A stretch of DNA of 64,000 bases. Source: CAG-791 sp045130475 (GTDB lineage Bacteria; Bacillota; Clostridia; Lachnospirales; Lachnospiraceae). Below the pieces are notes generated by a model, which worked only from the letters and a program-made list of their open reading frames with translations, did not search any database and was not told the origin of the DNA. The stretch covers positions 1-64,000 of the forward strand of contig JBGUPU010000053.1 of the NCBI GenBank assembly GCA_045130475.1, read 5' to 3'. The position numbers were made by a program, and so were the translations under genes. Positions 44,598 to 54,373 of the stretch are shown in pieces (within the stretch, counting starts at the first letter, position 1; each line of letters begins with the position of its first letter).

Positions 44598-47500
44598 TTG
44601 AAACATTCAGATTATCTCAAAAAGAAAAAAACCAGAGAGACCAGAAAAAAGATTATTTCCGTCATCTCGGCGATCGTTGTGTTCATAACAACGTATGCCC
44701 TGGTGCTTCCTGCCATCACGCTGGATGTTTCCAAAGCCAGTCAGGAACCGGGCATTGCTTATGAGCAGATGCAGTTCAAGGCGACAGCCGCTGCAGCATC
44801 TGTGACTGCCGCGGACAGCACGGTGGAAGAAGCCCAGGTGGAAGAGCCTGCTGCCGAAGAACCGGAAGAGGAACCGGCAGAAGAGATCAAAGAGGAAGAA
44901 CCCGCTGAGACTCCCGAAGAGGAGGCCTCGGCTGTTTCTGCTGAGGAAGAAGAGGAAGAAGAGCCTGCAGAAGAGGCTCCCGCCGAGCCTGAGCAGGAAG
45001 AAGCTCCCGCTCAGGAGGCTCCCGAAGCCCAGGAGGACAAGGGCCAAGCTGACAGCGCCGATGAAAAATCTTCCGAGTCCGCTCCCGCAGAGGCAGAGGC
45101 TGCCGACACACAGAAGGCGGCAGAGGATACAGCCGTTGACCAGTCCGGTACCGATACAGCAGAGGCAGCAGCTGCCGCAACAACGGAAGCAGCGCCCGAG
45201 TTCAAAGTCCCTGAGCTTGATGCCCTCGACTTCGACGAGATCCTGACCGGCAAGACCAATTTCTACTATTACCATGTTGAGGATGCGGAAGAGGCAGAAG
45301 AGATCTCCTCCGATTCTATTGATGACTGGAAGAAGGTTAACTCTGACACTGTCCTCGCTCCCGAAGACTTTGTCCGCGTCTACCTTTCCTATGAGATCCC
45401 TGCAGGCGCCCTTAATGAGACCAACGCAGTGGCACGCTACACACTGCCCGCAGGTCTGGAGCTGAGCGACAAGCAGATCAAGGCCATCAACAAATACGAG
45501 AACGGCATCGCAGCCTCCAAGTCCGGCAGCGAGCGGGATAAATATCTCGGCGCGGAAGCCATCGAAGGCAGCCGTACTCCCGATGAGAAGGCGGACGACG
45601 AATATATCTCTGCAACTGTCAAGCTTAAGAAAACCGACAATGACAGGCAGGAGCTTGTCTTCACATTCATCCCCTACACTGTCGAGAAGAACCAGATCTC
45701 CTATGATGAGAAGGGTGAAGTGAAATCCAAAGGCAAAGAGGTCAGGGGCTTCTTTACCTTCGATCTGAAGCCTTCCCAGATCGACTTTGATAACACCAAT
45801 ATCGAGACAGTTGAAAAGGAAGACGGCACAACTGAGGAAATCCAGTACAGCGAGGCAAAGGTTGTTTTTGCAGATGAGGACAGCAACTGGATTGAGCGTG
45901 CTCTGACTCTGGCTGCACCTGTAGAAAAAGAAGAGGCGCAGGAGCCTAAGACACTGACCAGCGAAGGTCCTGACTACACCGTCACTGTCTCTTATACTGA
46001 TGACGCGCAGATCCCGGATAACGCAACGCTGGAAGTTTCTGAAATCGGAAAAGGCACCCCTGAATATGCAGCCTACCTCGATCAGGCAAAGGGTGCTGTT
46101 AATGACGAAACAAAATCTGTCAACGAGGCGAGATTCTTTGACATTACCATTGTTGCCGATGGTCAGAAGGTTGAGCCCAAGGCTCCTGTAAATGTACAGA
46201 TCAACTTCACAGGCATTGAGCAGACCAATACGGATGACACACAGCTTCTTCATTATAAGGACGATAAAGACGTTGAGGTCATGGACCAGGCTGAATTCAG
46301 CAAGTCCGAGGAGAAGGCGGTTGATACCGTTCAGTTCGAGACAGAGGGATTCTCTGTGTACGGAATTGTTGGAACGGAGACAATCACCGTAGATTACCTG
46401 ACAGACGAAGGAAGTACATATGAAATCACAATCGACCTCAGTGATGTGACAAACATTCCAAACGATTCGTACATTGATATCCGCGAGTTGACAGGTGATG
46501 AGTACGATCGGTATCTTTCCGCAACAGCAGAAGCACTTGGCACTAATGTAGACAGTATTGCAAGAACTAAGCTTTTTGATATCGGTATTAAGAGTGGCGA
46601 AGATGAAATTGAACCAAACGGAAAAGTCAGTGTCGATTTCAAGCTGAAGAAAGAATTGTTTGGCGATGCAGCGGTCGTCCATTTTGGCGAAGATACTGAA
46701 GTGCTAGATACCACAACAGAAGGCAATGTGGTTTCATTTGAAACAGTAGGATTCTCTGTATACGCAATAGTACCTTATGACGGAATTCCTCAGCCTGCAC
46801 GTGTGACGTTTGAATTTGAGGATCCTAATAATGCAGATTTCACATTTATAGATAGGGCTGGAAATCCTCAAACGACACAGATTATCAAGAACGGTGAGGA
46901 TCTCCAGGATGTTGGGCTTCCGACTATTCCTGAAGGCGAGACATTTGGCGGTTGGTTTATCTATGATGGTGACGAGATAGTTGAGGCAGTTAGTTTTGAA
47001 TCTGCTATCTCCGTAGCATATGGAGAGGATGGAGCAGGAAGTACTGTCAGCGCAAGTTCAATCACCATTGATCCAGCAGACTTGGGCGAGGATGGAACCT
47101 ACCATGTTAAAGTCAAGGCTTTCTTTGGAGAAGTTGTTTACCTGACTTTCTATGAAGATGCAGGCGGAAACAATATTTTAAATAAAATTCAGATTGCAAA
47201 GGGATCAAACTACGATATTAGTAATGTAACCGTAAATGCACCTGAATCAGAACTTTTATTTGGCGGATGGGCTTCAACAGCAGGTGAGAATGATGATGAT
47301 CGTGAGGTTATTTCGCCTACTGCCCTGACAAATATTCAGAATGACAGACCGTTTTATCCAACCTTCAAATCTGGTCATTGGTTAACATTTTATGCTGGAG
47401 CAACTGGAAGTGGAGCAACGTACACTGCACCTGCATTTGTGATTGCAGGTGGCACAGCAGCTGGAGCTCAGCCATCCAACCCGACATGGAAAGGATATGC

Positions 47501-50500
47501 ATTCCAGTATTGGACTGAAACAAATCTGTACACTGGAGAGGACGGGGCATATGTGCAGCCTTCAACTGCTCCGGCAAGATTTAACTTCAATAGTGAGATA
47601 AATGAGAGCAAAACCCTGTATGCATATTGGACACCTGCAGATACCACGTACACGGTTGTTTTCTGGCAGCAGGATTTAAGCAATAGTAAAAATGCTACAG
47701 ATGCACAGAAAACATATTCGTTTGCAGAGCAAATTACTGAACATGGAACATCAGGAACAACCGTATATGCTTCCAATTATGCGGGGAGATATACTGGATT
47801 CTCACTAAACACAAACCGTAGCCAGACGAGTGTAGTTGTAAATGCGGATGGTACAAGTATCATCAATATCTATTTCGATCGAAATTTAATCACAATGAAT
47901 TTTACTCGAAATTATAACACAACAACTTACACAGGATTATATGGTCAGACTCTGGCACAAAATAATTATTCATGGCCTTCTGGCTATGTGTGGCAGTATA
48001 GGGACGGGAATCAAACCATTCAGATGTCTTATCTGGGACAGTTTGTACTTCCTATAAGTGGAAACACGATTAATTTCACCAGTGCCGGTCAGGCAGGTAA
48101 GACCTTCTATTTCTTCCTGCAGAATGTCGATGGGTCATATCCTACAACGTATTCTGACAGAGGATACGGTACAAGTACAACGGGGACTTTCTATCTGTCT
48201 GAAAAATACGATGGCTTCGAAGTTGTAAGTTATCAGCGTGGTAATAGAGGGAATGGACAAACGGGGACTTGGACAGCAGGTGCTAGTGGTGGAAGTGTTA
48301 ATATTTCTAACTATACTACCCTGGGAGTTCGTTATCAAAGAAAGCATTTTACACTTAAGTATCTTGACTCTGTAGATAACACAGAACTTTCTGGAATCAG
48401 TAACCAGGACGTTGTATACGGCGCTAGTCTATCTGGATACAGACCCGCAGCCTCGTTTACTCCGGTTTCCCAGTATCCCGGAAAGGTCTGGGACGGTAAG
48501 TGGTATAAGGACCAGGCTTGTACAGAAGAATTTGATTGGTCCGTGACAATGCCGAATGCAGATATGGTTGTTTACGCTGGATGGGAGGATGTCTACTACA
48601 AAGTTGATGTTGATCCTAATGGAGGCGTACTGACAAGTTCAGAATCGACTTTTACATGGTTGACTTATGGACAATCAATACAGAGGTACGATGACGTAGT
48701 TCGTGACTATGCTGAAGATCCTAATGGAACCTATAAGTATGAGAGCTTCCTCCGTACAGTCTATACAGACAGAGGATATGATCCGTGGGATTATACCGGA
48801 TATTTGAGAACTGCCGGATATGTTTCAAATGATACAAGTACTACAACGACTATGACCCCTTACAGCGGTCAAGGAGGTTCTGTTTCAATTACATATCCTT
48901 ACGATTCTACAAGATATAAATATGAAAAGGGTGCCTATGCTCTTATTGGCTGGTATGAGATCACATTCGCTGATGGCCATTATGGAGATATGAATTATAA
49001 GACGGGTGAAAGTCTGTATACGTTTGGAACAGGTGTTACACACGATACATATATCCAGGCTAAGTGGCGTAGAGTTGGTGAGTATCACGTTGATTACAAG
49101 ACAGATGTTTACTTGATGGACGAGGATGGAAATATCAGTACATCTGACAGCGGCATCGAAACTACAAATGTTCCGACGGATTCTAATAGTTATGCCGACC
49201 AGTCTCAGTCCGCAATTATGCGTTCGCCGGATTCACCGATCATAGTTGGAACGGGAGCGGATGCAAAACAATACGTCTTCCAAGGCTGGTACTACAATGG
49301 ACAGCTTTATACACCGGGTGAAGTATTCACGGTGCTGTCCTCTATTGCTGAAGATAAAGTCATAGGTACGGATCCGGATACAGGTGAAGATATTATTCAG
49401 AAAACTGTTAATGTCTATCCCGTATACCAGTCAGTCGATGATGTTCCGGTAGATGTCACACATATCTGGTGGTATTCAAACTGGAAGGACAAAGATGGTA
49501 ATCAGATCAGCAATCTGAGTGTATCAACTCAGCTGAAAGATGAGACAAATAATGAACTGCAGCCGAATGAAGCAATTGATATTCTTGCCATAGATGATCT
49601 TGTGGGTGATAGTACTGATTTTGAAGGATATACATTCAAAGGTTGGGCGAGAGTTCCGGTAGATGTTGATGTGACAGCAGATACATTCAATGCAAATGCT
49701 TATATGTATCTTTACTGGGATGGTGAGAACTTCCATGTTGATTCTGAAACTGGAACTGTTGTAACTGAAGTGGCAGCAGATGAAAACTTACCATATCACG
49801 ATATGTATGCTGTATGGGAAATCAACAAGTATACAGTCACGATAACGAAAACAGTAGTTGGTACCGATGCAGACCAGCACAAAGGATTTACCTTCGCTCC
49901 TGTGTTCACAAAGTACACGGGAGGATCAAACTTCATCTTGGCCGGACAGGAAACTACCGTAACGGATGAAGATACTGGAACTGCCTATACTTATTACACA
50001 AGTAAGGAATTTTCAGAGGTACCTTATGGCGCCGCACTGACATTGACAGAAAATGACGAAGATGAGTTCGATACAACTGTCAAATACACCGTTACTACTA
50101 ACGCAGACGGCACGAATATTGACAGCCCGACGGCAGTTGAAAGCGCTGATGGAGAAACATACACGATTCAAGGCGATATCACAATTGCTTATACAAACTC
50201 CAGAAATAAACAGAATGTGAAAATTGTGAAAGCCGGAGATAATACAACGGGTGCAAGTATTGAAGGTGCGGCATTCACTCTTTCGGAAACAGAGTACGGC
50301 ACATTGACATCGGATGCTGATGGAAATGTAACAGATTCAGAAGGCAATGGAATTTTCCCGCTTGATGTTGGTAATACATATGCTTTATCAGAAACGGCAG
50401 CACCTCAGTACTTCGAGGGGTTGACCGGAGACATACACATTGCAGCCACTGCAAGTGAGCTGACAGTTACTCCAACTGAAGCGGATACAGCAAATGTTTC

Positions 50501-51341
50501 GACAAGTGTGGATGATGACGGAGTCACTGTTATAACGATTACTAACATCAGGAAAACTGTAGATCTTACCGTTACCAAGATGGTTGAAGGCTTTGATTCC
50601 GATAAGAGTATGGAATTTGCTTTTACCATTACAGGAGTAGGAGAAGAGCCGAATAGTGTGAATCTTGTTGGAGATACAACAAGTGAGCAGCACTCGGTAA
50701 CCTATGAGGGAGTACCATATGGTTCTTCAATCACAGTAGCTGAAACTGCAAATGATGACTTTGATACAGAATACTCTCTGAATGGAGCGGATGCTGTATC
50801 TGGAACATCGTATTCATTTACTGTGAACGATGAAGTTGTTTCCGGTGATTCTGTGACGCTTTTGTTTACCAATAAACGGAACAAACAACTAATCAAGGTA
50901 TTCAAGGTTGAAACCGGAACAACTAAAGGACTGGAAGGGGCTGTATTCAGTCTTACAGGACCAGGAGGATCAGATATTTCCTATACCGGCTTAGAAACAA
51001 ATGAAGATGGATGGCTGGTATTAGACGGAGAAACTACATTGGTTCTTCCAGTAAATGATTCTGCTTATGTGTTAGAAGAAACCAAAGCACCAGATGGTTA
51101 CAAGAAGATAGGAGAGAATACAACATTTACTGTTTCGCCTGGTACAGTTGCCGGAGCGACAGAAGATCCAGATAATCCGGGCACATTCATTATAACTGTG
51201 CAAAATTCAGCCGGCACGGAGCTGCCGATGACCGGCGGTCCCGGCACATTCCTTTATACATTAGGCGGTATTGCCCTTATCATGGCATCCGCTTTAATGT
51301 ACGGCTTCAGGATGAGGCGTAGAGAAAGGAGGTTAAATTGA
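44598..51341 (+). CDS. Giant LPMTG-anchored adhesin 2 with InlB/Flg_new-like repeats
   Basis: A surface protein of about 2,247 residues. The first 600 residues (basic start, membrane segment, Glu/Pro/Ala-rich stretch, isopeptide-type beta modules) are nearly the same as adhesin 1. The rest is different. It has several Listeria-Bacteroides (InlB B / Flg_new) repeat-like units ending in GGW or YAxW, such as PTIPEGETFGGWFIYD and TLYAYWTPADTTYTVVFWQQ, with a Tyr/Trp-rich middle. Then come Cna-type domains (TITKTVVGTDADQHKGFTF, LTVTKMVEGFDSDKSMEFAF), a SpaA-like domain and LPMTGGPGTF, a helix and RMRRRERRLN. TTG 44598 is favoured, 10 nt after AGAGGA and shared with adhesin 1; GTG 44589 is only 1 nt from that site. 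Its promoter is currently turned away. Confidence 0.9.
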   Translation: MKHSDYLKKKKTRETRKKIISVISAIVVFITTYALVLPAITLDVSKASQEPGIAYEQMQFKATAAAASVTAADSTVEEAQVEEPAAEEPEEEPAEEIKEEEPAETPEEEASAVSAEEEEEEEPAEEAPAEPEQEEAPAQEAPEAQEDKGQADSADEKSSESAPAEAEAADTQKAAEDTAVDQSGTDTAEAAAAATTEAAPEFKVPELDALDFDEILTGKTNFYYYHVEDAEEAEEISSDSIDDWKKVNSDTVLAPEDFVRVYLSYEIPAGALNETNAVARYTLPAGLELSDKQIKAINKYENGIAASKSGSERDKYLGAEAIEGSRTPDEKADDEYISATVKLKKTDNDRQELVFTFIPYTVEKNQISYDEKGEVKSKGKEVRGFFTFDLKPSQIDFDNTNIETVEKEDGTTEEIQYSEAKVVFADEDSNWIERALTLAAPVEKEEAQEPKTLTSEGPDYTVTVSYTDDAQIPDNATLEVSEIGKGTPEYAAYLDQAKGAVNDETKSVNEARFFDITIVADGQKVEPKAPVNVQINFTGIEQTNTDDTQLLHYKDDKDVEVMDQAEFSKSEEKAVDTVQFETEGFSVYGIVGTETITVDYLTDEGSTYEITIDLSDVTNIPNDSYIDIRELTGDEYDRYLSATAEALGTNVDSIARTKLFDIGIKSGEDEIEPNGKVSVDFKLKKELFGDAAVVHFGEDTEVLDTTTEGNVVSFETVGFSVYAIVPYDGIPQPARVTFEFEDPNNADFTFIDRAGNPQTTQIIKNGEDLQDVGLPTIPEGETFGGWFIYDGDEIVEAVSFESAISVAYGEDGAGSTVSASSITIDPADLGEDGTYHVKVKAFFGEVVYLTFYEDAGGNNILNKIQIAKGSNYDISNVTVNAPESELLFGGWASTAGENDDDREVISPTALTNIQNDRPFYPTFKSGHWLTFYAGATGSGATYTAPAFVIAGGTAAGAQPSNPTWKGYAFQYWTETNLYTGEDGAYVQPSTAPARFNFNSEINESKTLYAYWTPADTTYTVVFWQQDLSNSKNATDAQKTYSFAEQITEHGTSGTTVYASNYAGRYTGFSLNTNRSQTSVVVNADGTSIINIYFDRNLITMNFTRNYNTTTYTGLYGQTLAQNNYSWPSGYVWQYRDGNQTIQMSYLGQFVLPISGNTINFTSAGQAGKTFYFFLQNVDGSYPTTYSDRGYGTSTTGTFYLSEKYDGFEVVSYQRGNRGNGQTGTWTAGASGGSVNISNYTTLGVRYQRKHFTLKYLDSVDNTELSGISNQDVVYGASLSGYRPAASFTPVSQYPGKVWDGKWYKDQACTEEFDWSVTMPNADMVVYAGWEDVYYKVDVDPNGGVLTSSESTFTWLTYGQSIQRYDDVVRDYAEDPNGTYKYESFLRTVYTDRGYDPWDYTGYLRTAGYVSNDTSTTTTMTPYSGQGGSVSITYPYDSTRYKYEKGAYALIGWYEITFADGHYGDMNYKTGESLYTFGTGVTHDTYIQAKWRRVGEYHVDYKTDVYLMDEDGNISTSDSGIETTNVPTDSNSYADQSQSAIMRSPDSPIIVGTGADAKQYVFQGWYYNGQLYTPGEVFTVLSSIAEDKVIGTDPDTGEDIIQKTVNVYPVYQSVDDVPVDVTHIWWYSNWKDKDGNQISNLSVSTQLKDETNNELQPNEAIDILAIDDLVGDSTDFEGYTFKGWARVPVDVDVTADTFNANAYMYLYWDGENFHVDSETGTVVTEVAADENLPYHDMYAVWEINKYTVTITKTVVGTDADQHKGFTFAPVFTKYTGGSNFILAGQETTVTDEDTGTAYTYYTSKEFSEVPYGAALTLTENDEDEFDTTVKYTVTTNADGTNIDSPTAVESADGETYTIQGDITIAYTNSRNKQNVKIVKAGDNTTGASIEGAAFTLSETEYGTLTSDADGNVTDSEGNGIFPLDVGNTYALSETAAPQYFEGLTGDIHIAATASELTVTPTEADTANVSTSVDDDGVTVITITNIRKTVDLTVTKMVEGFDSDKSMEFAFTITGVGEEPNSVNLVGDTTSEQHSVTYEGVPYGSSITVAETANDDFDTEYSLNGADAVSGTSYSFTVNDEVVSGDSVTLLFTNKRNKQLIKVFKVETGTTKGLEGAVFSLTGPGGSDISYTGLETNEDGWLVLDGETTLVLPVNDSAYVLEETKAPDGYKKIGENTTFTVSPGTVAGATEDPDNPGTFIITVQNSAGTELPMTGGPGTFLYTLGGIALIMASALMYGFRMRRRERRLN

Positions 51342-51574
51342 CAGCCTCTGATCTCGACGAATAACTGACGCCGAAATCTGAAACCGCGATATTACAACCG
51401 ATTATAATGGCTGCCTCGATTGTTTCAGTCGAGAGACAAAAGAGGCAGTCGATTGACCTACTTCGCAGGGTTAATTGTGAAGACCGGCTGTGGTTTAAAC
51501 AGTGCAACAGAATGTTCTTCATGGAAAAACATAAGCCATTGAAGGCACAGATTTACAAGAAAGGATGAATGATC
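51342..51574 (+). other. Structured intergenic RNA between adhesin 2 and pilin 2
   Basis: Homologue of 39631-39869. The first stem is GGCTGCCTC with GAGGCAGTC (51409-51450). The second is CTTCGCA with TGTGAAG, kept by a G-U pair. The third position has ATGTT with AACAT instead of AAGTCC with GGACTT. Retained pairing with changed bases supports a real RNA structure. Confidence 0.6.
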
Positions 51575-52966
51575 ATGAAGAAAATGAAAAAGTTCTTCGC
51601 TCTGCTGATTGCCATGGTAATGGTTATGAGTATGGGCATGACAGCTTTTGCTGCAGCAACTGCTGACTCTGGAAAGGGTGGAAATGCTTCGATTACTATT
51701 AAGCTTCCTACAAATCCTAATACAACAGAAGATCCTGAAATCACCTATACCGTTTACAAAGTATTTAATGCTACAAGTAACGGTACAAGCAGTGCAATCG
51801 CTTATCAGATCGATACCGTAAATGGCAATCTGACAACCGATATGATTGATGCTGGATTTGCTGTTGACGATGCCGGTAACGTAAGTGGCCCGACATCTCT
51901 GGACGCTGATGCTATTGCAGCTATTGCAGCTTATGCAAAGGATAGTATCGGAACTTTCAAGGCTAAGCCTTCTGACGGAACTCTTACGATCACCGGCCTT
52001 GAGTACGGCTACTACTACATTACAACCACTACTGGTGCGGCTGTTACAGTAAACAGCACAAATCCTAACGCTTCAGTAGATGACAAAAATGCTATTCCTG
52101 GACCTCCCGATAAGAAGATCACAGGTGTAACTGATGGCAGCCTGGATGAAGCAGGCGCGAATGCTATCGCACAGGTTGGCACAAAAGTTGAGTTTTCTGC
52201 AACTATTACAAAAGTTAAAGGTGCTGCTAACTATGTGTTCCATGATACTATGAGCCAAGGCCTTAAGTACAATGATGATGTTGCAGTAACACCTGCTGGC
52301 GCTGTTTATGATGACACAGTTGATGGTTCTGATACTATTACCCTGACGTTCGATAACGAGTGGCTCGCTGGTCTTGATGATAACACAACGATTACGATTA
52401 CTTACTCTGCAACAGTTACTTCTGATGCTCTGAGTATTGATGCTGCTAACAACACCGCTTCTCTTGATTATGGTGATGGAAACACAACTGATACTGATAC
52501 AGTTAAGATTTACAACGCGAAGTTTACAGTAACAAAAAAGATTGATACTGAAGATGGCGATCCTCTTGCAGGCGCTGGATTTGTAATTGCTAATACTGAT
52601 AAGAAGTATTACAAACTTGCAAATAATGTTGTGACCTGGGTTGACAGTATTGATGATGCTACCGAGTACACCTCTGATGCACAGGGCGCTGTCCCTGCAT
52701 TTACCGGTCTTGCAGATGGAACTTATACCCTGATTGAGAAAACCGTTCCGGAAGGCTATAACAAAGCTGCTGATTCTACATTCACAATTAAAGATGGTGA
52801 CTACACAGCAGCAAACCTTGAGCAGGCATCAACCGTCCCTAACAAGACTGGTACAGCGCTTCCTTCCACCGGCGGTATCGGCACAACCATCTTCTACGTT
52901 GTTGGTGCTATGCTCGTGATCGGCGCTGGTGTTGTTCTTGTAACCCGCCGCCGCATGGATGCTTAA
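51575..52966 (+). CDS. LPSTG pilin-type surface protein 2
   Basis: A 463-residue paralogue of pilin 1. The signal peptide MKKMKKFFALLIAMVMVMSM is followed by mature ITYTVYKVFNATSN (YxxYKVF strand), an isopeptide-type middle domain (AQVGTKVEFSATIT), and a CnaB domain with the E-box YTLIEKTVPEGYNKAADS. The sorting signal is LPSTGGIGTT, a helix and TRRRMDA. ATG 51575 matches the start of pilin 1 and lies 9 nt after AAAGG; ATG 51569 in frame is too close to that site. Signal peptide and anchor are almost identical to pilin 1 while the middle has diverged, as expected for an antigenically alternative fibre. Confidence 0.9.
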   Translation: MKKMKKFFALLIAMVMVMSMGMTAFAAATADSGKGGNASITIKLPTNPNTTEDPEITYTVYKVFNATSNGTSSAIAYQIDTVNGNLTTDMIDAGFAVDDAGNVSGPTSLDADAIAAIAAYAKDSIGTFKAKPSDGTLTITGLEYGYYYITTTTGAAVTVNSTNPNASVDDKNAIPGPPDKKITGVTDGSLDEAGANAIAQVGTKVEFSATITKVKGAANYVFHDTMSQGLKYNDDVAVTPAGAVYDDTVDGSDTITLTFDNEWLAGLDDNTTITITYSATVTSDALSIDAANNTASLDYGDGNTTDTDTVKIYNAKFTVTKKIDTEDGDPLAGAGFVIANTDKKYYKLANNVVTWVDSIDDATEYTSDAQGAVPAFTGLADGTYTLIEKTVPEGYNKAADSTFTIKDGDYTAANLEQASTVPNKTGTALPSTGGIGTTIFYVVGAMLVIGAGVVLVTRRRMDA

Positions 52967-53074
52967 TCCGGATCTGAGAAGATAGATAGGATCAGAGATT
53001 AGGCTATAGAAGCAATACTGAGTTTACGGCTGAGGTAAATGCTTTAGCTGGAACCTACCCAAACGAATGATTAT

Positions 53075-53114
53075 CCGCCCCGGTGCACCGGTTTTTACCG
53101 GAGTACCGGGGCGG
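53075..53114 (+). terminator. GC-rich hairpin between pilin 2 and AP2 protein 2
   Basis: CCGCCCCGGT pairs with ACCGGGGCGG, with an inner CCGG/CCGG stem around TTTTTA. It stands where cassette 1 has its own hairpin. No T-run follows, so attenuation or RNA stability is possible. Confidence 0.55.
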
Positions 53115-53135
53115 AAGTGAATAAAGAGGAAGACA

Positions 53136-54044
53136 ATGAGCAGAAAGAGCGATCTTACTGGCATGCGATACGGAAAATTGATCGCTGTAGAACCTACAAA
53201 GGAGAGAAAAAACGGCTATACCGTTTGGATTTGTAAATGTGATTGCGGTAATACCGTGCACGTTGCGTCGCGTTTTCTCAAAAACGGATGGGCGACTTCC
53301 TGCGGATGTGAAGAGAGGAAGCCCCGCTATGAAGATCTGACCGGGAAACGGTTCGGCAAGCTGCAGGTTCTTTCCCGGGCAGAAGAGCGGGATTCCTATG
53401 GCCGCGTGCAGTGGAAATGTCTCTGTGACTGCGGCAATACAGTTGTTGCGCCGTCAGGCCAGCTGACCAACGGATATCGCCGCAGCTGCGGGTGCCTGAG
53501 CCGTCCGCCGCTCAAGGACTGGGTCGGCAAACAGTTCGGGGATCTGACGGTCACTGCCTACGATGGAAAGCGAGACAAAAAGCATTATTGGAAATGCAGG
53601 TGTGTATGCGGCAATGAAACCTCTGTCTGCCAGTCCAGCCTCATGAGCGGACATACCACCAGCTGCGGCTGCCGCAATACGCCCTATGCAGCTAAGCACT
53701 TTGTCGAGGGCACCTGTGTGGAGAACATCCGCAGCCGCAGGATTGCAAAAAACAATTCCAGCGGTGTCCGCGGAGTCTACAAATCCGAGCGCTCCGGCAA
53801 GTGGTGCGCCCAGATCACTTTTCAGGGAAAGACCCGCTACCTGGGAAGTTTTGCTACACTTGAGGAGGCGGCCGAAGCCCGCAAAAAGGGCGAGGAGCTC
53901 TTCGATGAATTCCTGACAAGATATGACCAGGAGCATCCGGAAAAGAAACAGGAGACGATCGCCCAGGACGAGGTCCGGGCGGAGACAGAACGCATCGTCC
54001 ATACGATCCATTTGGAAAATGCGCCCAGGAAAATCTCAGGATGA
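53136..54044 (+). CDS. AP2-domain protein with three CxC/SCGC zinc-type repeats (copy 2)
   Basis: A 302-residue near-copy of the protein at 41463, with the same three cysteine modules (DLTGMRYGKLIAVEP, DLTGKRFGKLQVLS, DWVGKQFGDLTVTAY) and AP2 domain (SGVRGVYKSERSGKWCAQIT). AAAGAGGAAG precedes ATG 53136. It ends cassette 2, as the first copy ends cassette 1. Strong conservation between copies, greater than for the pilins they accompany, suggests the function is shared by both cassettes rather than specific to one fibre. Confidence 0.8.
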   Translation: MSRKSDLTGMRYGKLIAVEPTKERKNGYTVWICKCDCGNTVHVASRFLKNGWATSCGCEERKPRYEDLTGKRFGKLQVLSRAEERDSYGRVQWKCLCDCGNTVVAPSGQLTNGYRRSCGCLSRPPLKDWVGKQFGDLTVTAYDGKRDKKHYWKCRCVCGNETSVCQSSLMSGHTTSCGCRNTPYAAKHFVEGTCVENIRSRRIAKNNSSGVRGVYKSERSGKWCAQITFQGKTRYLGSFATLEEAAEARKKGEELFDEFLTRYDQEHPEKKQETIAQDEVRAETERIVHTIHLENAPRKISG

Positions 54045-54149
54045 TTAAAAACAAGGCATCCGGCTGTAACATACATACTTTGTATGGGATAAAAGAATCA
54101 TTAAAAAACAAATTGTGTTATAACGTCAAATAGTCTATATAAAAGAACC

Positions 54150-54373
54150 AATTGTTCATTGTTCAAAATTCCATGATTCAATACAATGTACGTAAATTAT
54201 TATATAACAGATAAAGTTGTCTGTTACACGGCAATAACACTGTCGTGCTGTACGTCTTCTTACTGAAAAAAGGATGACTGTCATGGCAGTGCTCTGTCCG
54301 ATACTCCTACGTACTTTATACTGCTTTCAGATTATAAGTGGAGGGTATCATGGAACATTATATCGACGAATGA
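54150..54373 (+). pseudogene. Relic of a third recombinase gene (leader plus seven codons)
   Basis: The upstream block with CATTGTTCAAAAT and CCATGATTCA, the ribosome site GGAGGGTATC, and the start ATGGAACATTATATCGACG match the leader and first codons of recombinase 2 at 42663. After MEHYIDE the frame stops at TGA (54371-54373), which overlaps the ATG (54370) of the following AP2 gene. The rest of a third cassette (recombinase body, segment, adhesin, pilin) has been lost. Confidence 0.75.

Noticed and set aside
53028..53044. TTTACGGCTGAGGTAAATG after pilin 2 as a further recombination site
   Set aside because: It contains two short arm fragments but lacks the 11-6-11 layout and an inverted partner.
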